A stretch of 64,000 nt of DNA from Rhodobacteraceae bacterium UBA6213 (GTDB lineage Bacteria > Pseudomonadota > Alphaproteobacteria > Rhodobacterales > Rhodobacteraceae), in assembly GCA_002421605.1 (NCBI GenBank), contig DISJ01000008.1:280506-344505 (forward strand), written 5' to 3'. Shown here piece after piece: positions 43,555-51,444 of the stretch; the first letter of the stretch is position 1, and every line of letters begins with the position of its first letter. The translations under genes and the position numbers were made by a program. Under the pieces are notes generated by a model. It saw only the letters and a list, made by a program, of their open reading frames with translations, was not told where the DNA came from and made no database searches.

Positions 43555-44090
43555 CTCTTTTCAGCTTCGCGCCGCCGCGCGAGTTCTCGGTATAGCGCCT
43601 CGCGGCTGACCCCGAGTTCGGCTGCAAGGCCTTGCCATGCGCCACGCGGCGGCAGCCCACGCTGCGCCCCAAGCCACGCGTCGAGTCGGTCACTGACAGT
43701 GCGCAAGCTGCGCAACTCTGCCCGCAACCGCGCGGCCTGCACCGTCTGCGCAAGCCCCGCAGCCCAAGCGCGCATTGATTCCGCATCACGCTCGAGCCTG
43801 TGGTGAAATTCGCCAAGCGGTAGCAGCGCCACGCGCGCGCCTTCGCCAGTAGCGACCGCGTCGCAGTGGTATTGCACCCCATAGGCTGACGCTTCGGAAA
43901 CAACGGTGCCCGCGTGCGCTTGTTGCAGCACAATGCGACCACCGCGCCGCGTCACCCGTTCCAGCAGCACCACGCCGGTGCGCACAATCACCATGTGGCC
44001 TACCATGTCGCCGGTGCGAAACAACGTCTCGCCCGGTTCCAACACACGCTCTAACGCGCCATCGAATATACGGATCACGGCGCGCTGCAT
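43551..44090 (-). CDS. Crp/Fnr family transcriptional regulator, short form
   Basis: The 179-residue protein has a cNMP-binding beta-roll (about 1-95, LEPGETLFRTGDMVGHMVIV), a dimer helix (about 97-130) and a compact helix-turn-helix (LAAELGVSREALYRELARRR at about 156-175). It is shorter than canonical Crp or Fnr (about 230), mainly because the DNA-binding wing after the recognition helix is missing. It has no N-terminal cysteine cluster, so it is not an Fe-S oxygen sensor. Its ligand and targets are unknown; convergent overlap with the DUF4395 gene is the only hint. Confidence 0.85.
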   Translation of the reverse strand: MQRAVIRIFDGALERVLEPGETLFRTGDMVGHMVIVRTGVVLLERVTRRGGRIVLQQAHAGTVVSEASAYGVQYHCDAVATGEGARVALLPLGEFHHRLERDAESMRAWAAGLAQTVQAARLRAELRSLRTVSDRLDAWLGAQRGLPPRGAWQGLAAELGVSREALYRELARRREAEKS

Positions 44091-44112
44091 GGCCGCTCCC
44101 TGTGCGTGAACA

Positions 44113-44140
44113 GAAAAAAGCCGCGGTAGCTTACCGCGGC
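44113..44140 (-). terminator. intrinsic terminator of carD
   Basis: GCCGCGGTA (44120-44128) and TACCGCGGC (44132-44140) form a perfect nine-base stem with a three-base loop. On the minus strand it is followed by six T (44119-44114). It lies 19 bases after the carD stop. Confidence 0.9.
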
Positions 44141-44158
44141 CCTTAGAAATTTGCGCGA

Positions 44159-44668
44159 TTAGGCGGCCCGCGTTACCAGAACATCTCCGACACGCTTGGC
44201 AGCGCCGCGTTCATCGGTGCCCGAAACGGCGGCGACTTCACGGGTAAGACGCTCCAGCGCTGCTTCGTAAAGCTGACGCTCGGAATAGCTCTGCTCGCGC
44301 TGGTCATCACAGCGGTGCAGATCGCGCACCACTTCAGCGATCGACAGTAGGTCGCCCGAGTTGATTTTTTGCTCGTATTCCTGCGCGCGGCGCGACCACA
44401 TGGCCCGCTTGACCTTGGCCTTGCCCTTTAGCGTTTCGAGCGCCTTAGTGACAACGTCCGGCGACGAAAGCGACCGCATACCGATATCGAGCGCCTTGTG
44501 CGTTGGCACACGCAGCGTCATCTTGTCCTTTTCGAACGAAATCACGAACAGTTCCAGCCGAAGCCCAGCAATCTCCTGTTCTTCAATCGAAATGATCTTG
44601 CCGACGCCATGCGCCGGATAGACCACAAATTCGTCAGGGTGAAAATCGTTGCGTCTGGCTTTGTTCAT
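44159..44668 (-). CDS. carD: CarD family transcription regulator
   Basis: A 169-residue global regulator that binds the RNA polymerase beta subunit and stabilises open promoter complexes. The N-terminal Tudor-like domain (about 8-70) reads FHPDEFVVYPAHGVGKIISI and then ISFEKDKMTLRVPTHKA. The C-terminal helical DNA-contact domain has KRAMWSRRAQEYEQKINSGD and ends after SYSERQLYEAALERLTREVA. The family length is typical for alphaproteobacteria. It follows fdxA on the same strand across a 263-base AT-rich leader with two inverted repeats and ends at a strong terminator. Confidence 0.95.
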   Translation of the reverse strand: MNKARRNDFHPDEFVVYPAHGVGKIISIEEQEIAGLRLELFVISFEKDKMTLRVPTHKALDIGMRSLSSPDVVTKALETLKGKAKVKRAMWSRRAQEYEQKINSGDLLSIAEVVRDLHRCDDQREQSYSERQLYEAALERLTREVAAVSGTDERGAAKRVGDVLVTRAA

Positions 44669-44768
44669 CTGGGCATATCCTAGCAGCGGGCGACCCTAAC
44701 CTTGCTTCGCACAAACAGAACCACGCGAAGGCAATTACCCTCGTCGCAGATCAATTGTGGTGAGACTT

Positions 44769-44847
44769 CCTGTAGTCGAGCAGTTCTACAGGGGGTTTGA
44801 GTAGCCCTCGTTTTTCTATGTAACAAGTATGTAGCACAAAAAACGAG
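44769..44847. promoter_or_regulatory. two inverted repeats in the carD upstream region
   Basis: CCTGTAG (44769-44775) and CTACAGG (44786-44792) flank ten bases. CTCGTTTTT (44807-44815) and AAAAACGAG (44839-44847) flank 23 bases that contain a direct repeat of TATGTA. They lie about 100-180 bases before carD, where an operator or RNA structure is plausible. Confidence 0.4.
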
Positions 44848-44931
44848 CGAATCAAAGCGCCGCAGTGCGGCACGAACAAACAAGACACAACAGAATGCGC
44901 CAAATCATGCCGAAATTCGCCTAACCTAGGC

Positions 44932-45270
44932 TCAATCGCCGGTGCCTGGCTTCGGTGAAAAGAACTTTTCCAGCTTGCCCGCTTCGCCGTCATGCGCTTC
45001 AGCGTCGGGCATAGGGTCTTTGCGGCGAGTAATCACCGGCCAAATCTCTGCGTATTTGCGGTTCAGTTCGACCCAGGGCTCCATGTTCGGCTCTGTATCG
45101 GGGCGGATCGCGTCGGCGGGGCATTCCGGCTCGCAGACGCCGCAATCGATACATTCGTCGGGGTGGATCACCAGGGTGTTCTCGCCCTCATAGAAGCAAT
45201 CGACCGGGCAGACCTCAACGCAGTCTGTGTATTTGCACAAAATGCAATTGTCGGTGACAACATAGGTCAT
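44932..45270 (-). CDS. fdxA: seven-iron ferredoxin FdxA
   Basis: A 112-residue 3Fe-4S/4Fe-4S ferredoxin. The N-terminal cysteines are C9, C12, C17, C21 and C25 (DNCILCKYTDCVEVCPVDC). The second cluster motif C40-x2-C43-x2-C46-x3-CP lies in DECIDCGVCEPECPADAI. A C-terminal extension after residue 60 is typical of the Azotobacter FdI-like class. It is a low-potential cytoplasmic electron carrier, essential in several relatives. The fdxA-carD order is conserved in Rhodobacterales. Confidence 0.95.
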   Translation of the reverse strand: MTYVVTDNCILCKYTDCVEVCPVDCFYEGENTLVIHPDECIDCGVCEPECPADAIRPDTEPNMEPWVELNRKYAEIWPVITRRKDPMPDAEAHDGEAGKLEKFFSPKPGTGD

Positions 45271-45322
45271 GGTTTGCCCTCGCTGCGTATCGGCTTGCCG
45301 TTACCTAGTCGCGCTGCGCAGA

Positions 45323-45637
45323 TCATTCAAGCGACTCTTGGGCAGCGGCGCTGGCGGGTTCCGACAGGTCAACAAAAAGTGTGGCAGCTTCGCTTGCTGG
45401 GCCTCGCCGGATGCCGCATTCAAGTACACGCAGCACGCGCACCCCCGTCGCCGATCGCAGCGTCAACACGTCGCCGGGGCTGATGCTGCGGCCCGGTCTG
45501 CCGCACCGCTGGCCGTTGACGCGCAGATGCCCCGCGCCAACCAGTGCCTGTGCAATGGTGCGGGTTTTCGCAAGCCGCGCATGCCAAAGCCATTTGTCGA
45601 GCCGTATCCGGGCGCAAGCGCCCGGCGCTTCGCTCAT
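45323..45637 (-). CDS. S4-domain RNA-binding protein (Hsp15-like)
   Basis: A 104-residue protein whose first 60 residues form an S4 domain (IRLDKWLWHARLAKTRTIAQ, GHLRVNGQRCGRPGRSISPG). Hsp15 rescues stalled 50S subunits carrying peptidyl-tRNA; this copy is shorter than E. coli HslR and lacks its long basic tail. Its ATG overlaps the stop of the SUV3-like helicase gene (ATGA), so the two RNA-binding proteins are made together, which suggests a shared ribosome or RNA-decay task. Confidence 0.85.
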   Translation of the reverse strand: MSEAPGACARIRLDKWLWHARLAKTRTIAQALVGAGHLRVNGQRCGRPGRSISPGDVLTLRSATGVRVLRVLECGIRRGPASEAATLFVDLSEPASAAAQESLE

Positions 45638-48600
45638 TTCGGTTCGCGCAACTTCGCCAGAATCGCAAAGGGGCTATCGGGGTCGAATTTGCCTTCGCGC
45701 GGCGGATGCGCTTCATAAACCCGCGGGCTTTCATCGCGGCGCGGTGCAGGTTTGCCGTTGCGCCCCTCGTAGGGCTTGCCCTGACGGCGCTCGCTACCGG
45801 GCTTGCCGTCGCGCCGCTCACCTGCGGGTTTGCCTTGCGGTGCCGCATCGCGGCGTGCCCCCTCGCGCGGGGGCTTTGCGGCCTGCCCGCCCTCGGCGCT
45901 CTTGCCCCCGGTGCCTTCCTGATTGCGACGCGGCCCTTCCGGGCGGCGCGAACGCGGTGGTCGGGCGGCGGCGGCCCCTTCGACGGGGGCTGCAGCGGCC
46001 CCTGCCTCGGTCTGACCTTCGCTGGCAGTCGCTGCGCCAGCAGGGGCCGTTTGCGGGCGGCGGCCACGGCCTCGGTTTTCGCTGCGCGGTGCGCCACCAT
46101 CGCGGGTACCGTGGTTTTCGCTGCGCGGCTGACGCGGGCGCGGTGCCCAGGCAAAGGTATAAAAGCTTTCCATCTCGGGCGCCGCAGGCTCGGCCCCGTC
46201 TTCTGCACCTGCTTCGGTCTCTACCACCGCAGCCGCAGCCAACAGCGAAACTTCTTCCGGGATCGGGTTACCCGAGGGGTCAGGCGCGGGCAGCACCACC
46301 ACCGGGGCTGCGGGCTTGGTCTTGACCCGCTCGCCCTTTTCGGCGCGGTAGCCTAGCCCTTCCATCAGCTGTGCGAACTGATCCAGCGTCATGCCGGTGA
46401 TCGACAGCATCTCTGGCGCGGCTTCAAAACCGGCCCTGCTGTCTTGCGCGCGTAAAAGATCGGCAAGCCGTTCCAGCATATCAATGCGAATCGCACGCGC
46501 CCCTGCCGGGTGATAGCCCGCCAGCGTATAATCGCGCCGCGGAAGATCCGGCAGGAAGGGAATGGTCACCAACCCGGCAGGCGGGCTTTCGGGAAACCGA
46601 TCGAGCCCCGCCCAAAGCGACGCCAGCACCAGCCGCAGCCGCGTGGCCGCAGGTTTCAGCAATGCCTGCTGAAAGATCGTGAATTGGCCAAAGCGCACGC
46701 CGTGCTTGCGCAGCGCGCCGCGAGCCTCTTGGTCAAGCTCTTTTACTTCGCCGGCCACGCCTTCGCGCGGCAGCACACCCAGCGCCTCGACCAACCGAAA
46801 GGCAAAGCCGCGCGCAAGACCCGTCAACGCCTCGTCGCGGCTCATCGCCAGAAGCGGCTCGAACAATGTCGCCACCTTGCGGTCGATGAAATGTTGCAAC
46901 CGACGGCGGACCTTTTCGCCCACCTCTTCGCCCGCTTCGTCATCAACAAACGCCTCGACCGTGGGGCGCAGCACATCAGCGCCGCGCACCAGCTTGCCCA
47001 CCGCAAGCGTGCCCCACATCAACCCGCCCTGCTCGGTAAAATCCATCTCGGTATCGGGCGCGTTATAAAAGCGATCCGCGCGCAGATGAAACTCTGGCCG
47101 CAGCGCCTCATAAGCCGCCCGCGCCAACATCCGCGCCTCATCGTTCGATGAGGTCGCATCCTGACGGAAGCGGAAACCCTCCAGCCGCCCGACGAACTCG
47201 CCCTCTACGCTCACGTCACCCTTGTCGTTCACCTCGGCCACGAGGGTCTCCTTCTGATTGAGCCGGCGCAGCAAAACCGAGGTGCGCCGGTCCACAAAGC
47301 GTTGCGTCAGTGCCGCGTGAAGCGCGTCCGACAGTCGGTCTTCTACAGCGCGAGTCTCGTCGCGCCAATGACTTTCATCATGCACCCAACCACGGCGCTG
47401 TGCGACATATGTCCAGGTGCGAATAAAGGCGAGCCGCTTGGAGAGCGTGTCAATGTCACCTTCGGTGCGATCAATCCGTGCAATCTGCCCTGCCAACCAA
47501 TCCGAAGGCACATGACCGGGGTCTTGCAAAAAACCGTGGATGCGCGCCAGCAAAAGCGCGTGCTCGGTTCCCGAGACAGAGCGGAAATCGGGGATGCGAC
47601 AAACATCCCAAAGCAAACGCAGATCAGACGGGTGCCCCAGCCGAGCCCGCACCTCTGGCACTTCTACCAAGGTTTTCAATGCTATAACGTCATCAGCTTC
47701 GCGCCCGCGCTGCAACCATTCGTTTTGCGGTGCAACTTCAAGCGACGCGATCAAGCGCTCTACTGTGCCAAATTCCAGCGCCGGATTGCGCCATTGCAGG
47801 CGCTGGATCGGAGCAAATCGGTGGTTTTCGACCGCGTCAATCAGTCCGTCGTCAAAGGGGCGTGCATCGCCGGTCACACCGAATGTGCCGGGCTGCGTGT
47901 GACGTCCAGCGCGCCCGGCAATCTGCCCGATTTCGTGCGGAAAAAGATTGCGCATCCGCCGCCCGTCGAATTTGGCTGTGGCAGAAAAGGCAACATGGCC
48001 AATATCTAAGTTCAGCCCCATGCCTATGGCGTCGGTGGCCACAAGGTAATCGACCTCGCCGTTTTGATACATCGCTACCTGCGCATTGCGTGTGCGCGGC
48101 GAAAGCGCCCCCATCACCACCGCGCAGCCACCCTTTTGGCGGCGCAGCAGCTCGGCCACTTCGTAAACATTTTCAACCGAAAACCCGACAATGGCGCTGC
48201 GCGGCGGCATCCGGCTTGTTCTTTTCGATCCAGACCACGTCAGGGTCGAAAATCGCTCGCGGCGCGCAAACTGCACACCCGGCACCAGCGCCGCAATCGC
48301 ACCTCGCATCACTTCAGAGCCAAGAAACATCGTCTCGATCAGCCCACGCGCATGCAGTAGCCGATCGGTAAAGATATGGCCACGCTCGGGGTCAGCACAC
48401 AGCTGGATCTCATCCACTGCCACGAAGTCGGCGCCAATCTCGTTGGGCATCGCCTCGACAGTGCAAACCCAATAGGCCACCCGTTCCGGCACGATCCGCT
48501 CTTCGCCGGTAATCAACGCCACCACCGAAGGCCCGCGGGCCTTGACAATCCGATCATAAACCTCGCGCGCCAATAGCCGCAGCGGCAAACCGATGACGCC

Positions 48601-48690
48601 GGTGCGATGCGCCAGCATCCTCTCGATCGCATGATGCGTCTTGCCGGTATTGGTCGGTCCGAGAACCGCCGTAATCCGCCCAGCGGCCAT
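45634..48690 (-). CDS. SUV3-like ATP-dependent RNA helicase
   Basis: A 1018-residue superfamily 2 helicase whose closest well-known relative is the mitochondrial degradosome helicase SUV3. Motif I is GPTNTGKT (11-18), motif II DEIQ (93-96), and later motifs include GMGLNLDI and IGQIAGRAGRHTQPGTFGVTG (motif VI). A middle region to about 830 carries the SUV3-like C-terminal domain. From about 830 the chain becomes an Arg/Gly/Pro/Glu-rich disordered tail (RSENHGTRDGG and similar repeats) before a short closing motif SPFAILAKLREPK. It probably unwinds RNA for exonucleases. It is co-translated with the S4 protein. Confidence 0.92.
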   Translation of the reverse strand: MAAGRITAVLGPTNTGKTHHAIERMLAHRTGVIGLPLRLLAREVYDRIVKARGPSVVALITGEERIVPERVAYWVCTVEAMPNEIGADFVAVDEIQLCADPERGHIFTDRLLHARGLIETMFLGSEVMRGAIAALVPGVQFARRERFSTLTWSGSKRTSRMPPRSAIVGFSVENVYEVAELLRRQKGGCAVVMGALSPRTRNAQVAMYQNGEVDYLVATDAIGMGLNLDIGHVAFSATAKFDGRRMRNLFPHEIGQIAGRAGRHTQPGTFGVTGDARPFDDGLIDAVENHRFAPIQRLQWRNPALEFGTVERLIASLEVAPQNEWLQRGREADDVIALKTLVEVPEVRARLGHPSDLRLLWDVCRIPDFRSVSGTEHALLLARIHGFLQDPGHVPSDWLAGQIARIDRTEGDIDTLSKRLAFIRTWTYVAQRRGWVHDESHWRDETRAVEDRLSDALHAALTQRFVDRRTSVLLRRLNQKETLVAEVNDKGDVSVEGEFVGRLEGFRFRQDATSSNDEARMLARAAYEALRPEFHLRADRFYNAPDTEMDFTEQGGLMWGTLAVGKLVRGADVLRPTVEAFVDDEAGEEVGEKVRRRLQHFIDRKVATLFEPLLAMSRDEALTGLARGFAFRLVEALGVLPREGVAGEVKELDQEARGALRKHGVRFGQFTIFQQALLKPAATRLRLVLASLWAGLDRFPESPPAGLVTIPFLPDLPRRDYTLAGYHPAGARAIRIDMLERLADLLRAQDSRAGFEAAPEMLSITGMTLDQFAQLMEGLGYRAEKGERVKTKPAAPVVVLPAPDPSGNPIPEEVSLLAAAAVVETEAGAEDGAEPAAPEMESFYTFAWAPRPRQPRSENHGTRDGGAPRSENRGRGRRPQTAPAGAATASEGQTEAGAAAAPVEGAAAARPPRSRRPEGPRRNQEGTGGKSAEGGQAAKPPREGARRDAAPQGKPAGERRDGKPGSERRQGKPYEGRNGKPAPRRDESPRVYEAHPPREGKFDPDSPFAILAKLREPK

Positions 48691-48708
48691 TGCCCCGCTT
48701 CCTTGAAT

Positions 48709-49296
48709 TCAGAGGCTGACGCCCGTGGTCTCGCGCGCAAGCCGCGCTATCGCTTCCATGACGTCGTCCTGATGCGGATTCAAGGCCTGCGAGGCGCGAT
48801 ATGCCACTAACGCGTTGTCGTACTTGCCGACATCTTCCAAAATAGCGCCCAAGCCCGCAAGCGCCAACCAGTGCCGCGGTTCCAGTTGCAGCGCCCGCGC
48901 CAGATCGGCAAGCGCCAAGCCGATATCGCCGGTTTGATAAAAGGCGACGGCACGCAGATGCCAAGCTTCGGCAAAATCAGGCGCGTGATCTGTAAGGGCG
49001 GTCAAATGTTCGACCGCCAGCACAGGGTCGCCCGCATCAATCGCCGTCTCGGCGCGCTTATACAGCAGATCCATCGCCGGTGAGCCCGATTGCGACCAGA
49101 GGCGGCGAATGTCAGCTTCGCTGCGCCGCCACGTGCGATTCTCTGGGTCGGCCAATTCGGCGAAAAGCTGGCTCATCGCCGCGTCATCGCCCGGCGCCAC
49201 CGCGCGCACTTCTTGCGCGCCCAAAGGCAGCACCAGCAGTAACACCGCCAGAAGTGCCGCAACGATCTGTTTGAGCTTTTCAACCAATCCGCGCAT
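48709..49296 (-). CDS. exported TPR protein
   Basis: A 195-residue protein with an N-terminal signal or anchor (LKQIVAALLAVLLLVLPLGA at about 8-27) and about three tetratricopeptide repeats (LLYKRAETAIDAGDPVLAVE, AWHLRAVAFYQTGDIGLALA, LALAGLGAILEDVGKYDNAL), each with the TPR 8-20-27 residue pattern. It is probably periplasmic and acts in protein-protein contact. It lies 18 bases upstream of the helicase gene on the same strand and so is likely in the same transcript. Partner unknown. Confidence 0.85.
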   Translation of the reverse strand: MRGLVEKLKQIVAALLAVLLLVLPLGAQEVRAVAPGDDAAMSQLFAELADPENRTWRRSEADIRRLWSQSGSPAMDLLYKRAETAIDAGDPVLAVEHLTALTDHAPDFAEAWHLRAVAFYQTGDIGLALADLARALQLEPRHWLALAGLGAILEDVGKYDNALVAYRASQALNPHQDDVMEAIARLARETTGVSL

Positions 49297-49360
49297 AAGG
49301 TGAACCTAACGCATTCGCGCCGAAATGCGAGTGCAAGTCGATCACATTTGGAGGATGCCA

Positions 49361-49648
49361 ATGAACGAAGTCATCGAAACGGCCGTGAAGATGCTGAGCG
49401 AGAAACTGGGCGGTAGCTTCAGCGGTGTGGCGAAATTCGTCATTGATGGCGAAGGCGCTATCATTGCCGATTCCAAAGGCGTGCGCGCAAGCGACGACGA
49501 GGCCGACGTCACGCTAAGCGCAAGCGCTGAAACCTTTGAGGGCATGTTGGCGGGTGATGTGAACCCGACCGTGGCCTTCATGACCGGCAAGCTCAAGGTC
49601 GATGGCAATATGGGGCTCGCGATGCAACTTGCTTCGGCGCTGGCCTGA
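49361..49648 (+). CDS. SCP2 sterol-binding domain protein
   Basis: A 95-residue protein that is a single SCP2 fold (IETAVKMLSEKLGGSFSGVA, ADVTLSASAETFEGMLAGDV, FMTGKLKVDGNMGLAMQLAS). Such stand-alone domains bind acyl or lipid ligands in a hydrophobic tunnel. GGAGG lies six bases before the ATG at 49361; the open frame extends to 49325 without reason. It is four bases upstream of an alpha/beta hydrolase gene, so the two may act on the same lipid. Confidence 0.92.
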   Translation: MNEVIETAVKMLSEKLGGSFSGVAKFVIDGEGAIIADSKGVRASDDEADVTLSASAETFEGMLAGDVNPTVAFMTGKLKVDGNMGLAMQLASALA

Positions 49649-49651
49649 CCC

Positions 49652-50590
49652 ATGCAGACCGCACCGCTTTTTGCCGAGCTGGCACAAGGCCCGGCAGGCG
49701 GGCAGGCTTTTTGGCTTGCGGCAGCCGATGGGGTGCGCTTGCGCGCCGCACTCTGGCGCGCGGGCGGAGCGGGGCGTGGCACGGTGCTGCTGTTTCCCGG
49801 CCGTACCGAATATATCGAGAAATACGGACCCGCGGCGGCCGAAATGGCAACGCGCGGCTATGCCACGCTGACCACCGACTGGCGCGGCCAAGGCCTCGCG
49901 GATCGCCTGCTTGATGACCCCTTGCCAGGTCATGTGCTTGATTTCGCAGATTATCAAAAAGATGTCGCAGCGCTAGTCGCCGCCGCCGAGGCGCTTGATT
50001 TGCCGCGACCCTGGCATCTTATGGCCCATTCGATGGGCGGCGCGATCGGCTTGCGCGCGCTGATGAACGGCCTGCCGGTTGCATCCGCCGCGTTTTCGGC
50101 CCCGATGTGGGGTATCGCCATTCCAGCGTGGAAGCGCCCGTTTGCGCGCGCGGTTTCAACACTCGCAACGGCCCTTGGCCGCGGCGCAGCCTATGCCCCT
50201 GAAAACGGCCCCGTGCCCTATGTGCAGGCCGCGCCCTTTGCCGACAACATGCTGACAGGTGACGCCGGAATGTTCGCCTTTCAGCAGCAACACCTAAGTG
50301 CGCAACCTGGCCTTGCCCTCGCAGGGCCAACGATGCGCTGGCTCAAATGTGCGCTGGCCGAGTGCCGCGCTTTGGCAAGCCTGCCTTCGCCTGCGCTTCC
50401 CGCTTTCGCCACGCTGGGCAGCCACGAACGGATCGTCGATCCAGCCGCGATCCGCAGCCGCATCGCTCGCTGGCCCGGCGCCAATTTGCTTGAAATCGCA
50501 GGCGGCGAGCATGAGGTGATGATGGAAACCCCAAGTCGCCGCGCCGTCTTTTACGACGCCGCAACCACGCTGTTTGACGCCAACCGCTAA
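49652..50590 (+). CDS. alpha/beta hydrolase, lysophospholipase-like
   Basis: A 312-residue serine hydrolase. The nucleophile Ser127 lies in LMAHSMGGAIG (G/A-x-S-x-G). The acid is in GSHERIVDP and the His in GGEHEVMME near the C-terminus. The early VLLFPGRTEYIEKYGPAAAE segment is the usual mark of the PldB/monoglyceride lipase group. There is no signal peptide. It is co-transcribed with the SCP2 protein. A palindromic repeat (copy B) lies after its stop. Confidence 0.9.
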   Translation: MQTAPLFAELAQGPAGGQAFWLAAADGVRLRAALWRAGGAGRGTVLLFPGRTEYIEKYGPAAAEMATRGYATLTTDWRGQGLADRLLDDPLPGHVLDFADYQKDVAALVAAAEALDLPRPWHLMAHSMGGAIGLRALMNGLPVASAAFSAPMWGIAIPAWKRPFARAVSTLATALGRGAAYAPENGPVPYVQAAPFADNMLTGDAGMFAFQQQHLSAQPGLALAGPTMRWLKCALAECRALASLPSPALPAFATLGSHERIVDPAAIRSRIARWPGANLLEIAGGEHEVMMETPSRRAVFYDAATTLFDANR

Positions 50591-50608
50591 GGCTCTGGCA
50601 ACCGCGGC

Positions 50609-50674
50609 GCGCTCCGCGGGGGATATTTGACCTGAAGCATCTGCTTCAGAAAAAAAAATATCCCCGCCGGAGGC
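50609..50674. repeat. palindromic intergenic element, copy B (halves inverted)
   Basis: GCTCCGCGGGGGATATTT (50611-50628) then CTGAAGCA-T-CTGCTTCAG (50632-50649), a run of nine A and TATCCCCGCCGGAGGC. The same half-motifs as in copies A and C are present, but here the CTGAAGCA/CTGCTTCAG dyad is at the hairpin tip and the GC-rich part at the base. It lies between convergent hydrolase and Anbu genes. Confidence 0.8.
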
Positions 50675-50684
50675 CAGCAACGCC

Positions 50685-51410
50685 CTAAAGCGATATGCGG
50701 CTGAACCCATCGCGCAGCGCATGCGACCACGCCTCGCTCATCGCGGCAAAATCGGCATCGCCCGCTTCGATCCGCCGGCGCATCGTGACCCTGCAGGCAT
50801 CGCGTTCGATTACCGAGAGGTCAAGCGGCATGCCAACCGAGAGGTTGGAGCGCAGCGTCGAGTCCATCGACAGAAGCACCGCTTTTTGTGCGTCGGCCAG
50901 ACTGGTCGAGGTTTTCACTACGCGATCGAGAATCGGCTTGCCGTACTTGTGCTCGCCAATCTGCAAGAACGGTGTGTCTTCGGTTGCTTCGATGAAATTG
51001 CCTTCGGGATAAATCAGAAACAGGCGCATTTCACCGCCCGCCCGCTGCCCCGCCATGATCATCGAAGCCGTGGCAGTTACCTTTGCCGCGTTCATCCGCC
51101 CTTCGATGTCGGTGCGCACGCTTGCCAGCGTGTTGCCAATGATCTCGGCGACCTTGAGCATGGTCGGCGCCTGCATGATCGAGGAGTCGGGGTTCGCCTC
51201 GGGCGCGTCGATCGCTTCGCGCAGGCGCGCCATGGTGGTTTGGGTCACCGACAGGCTGCCTGCAGTAACAATGGTAATCACCCGTTCGCCCGGATCTTCA
51301 AAGGTGAACATCTTGGTATAGGTTGCAATATTGTCGAGCCCCGCATTGGTGCGGGTGTCGGACAAAAGCACCATGCCGTCATTCAGCAGCAACCCTACGC
51401 AGTAGGTCAT
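50685..51410 (-). CDS. Anbu-type proteasome-like Ntn-hydrolase
   Basis: The 241-residue product begins MTYCVGLLLNDGMVLLSDTR; removal of Met would expose Thr2 as N-terminal nucleophile, and Asp18/Lys33-type proteasome residues appear in LSDTRTNAG and YTKMFTF. The length and ends (GMPLDLSVIERD, RRRIEAGDADFA) fit Anbu, the bacterial ancestral beta-subunit that forms open helical or ring assemblies and has little shown peptidase activity. It closes the four-gene operon with transglutaminase-like, alpha-E and ATP-grasp genes, its standard company. Substrate unknown. Confidence 0.92.
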   Translation of the reverse strand: MTYCVGLLLNDGMVLLSDTRTNAGLDNIATYTKMFTFEDPGERVITIVTAGSLSVTQTTMARLREAIDAPEANPDSSIMQAPTMLKVAEIIGNTLASVRTDIEGRMNAAKVTATASMIMAGQRAGGEMRLFLIYPEGNFIEATEDTPFLQIGEHKYGKPILDRVVKTSTSLADAQKAVLLSMDSTLRSNLSVGMPLDLSVIERDACRVTMRRRIEAGDADFAAMSEAWSHALRDGFSRISL

Positions 51411-51444
51411 CTCCGCTCCTCAAGGTTTCGAAGTTGCGGCAACG

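Noticed and set aside
50650..50658. Nine A residues as a terminator for the Anbu gene
   Set aside because: On the minus strand the T-run precedes rather than follows the dyad, so it cannot serve as an intrinsic terminator for that gene.
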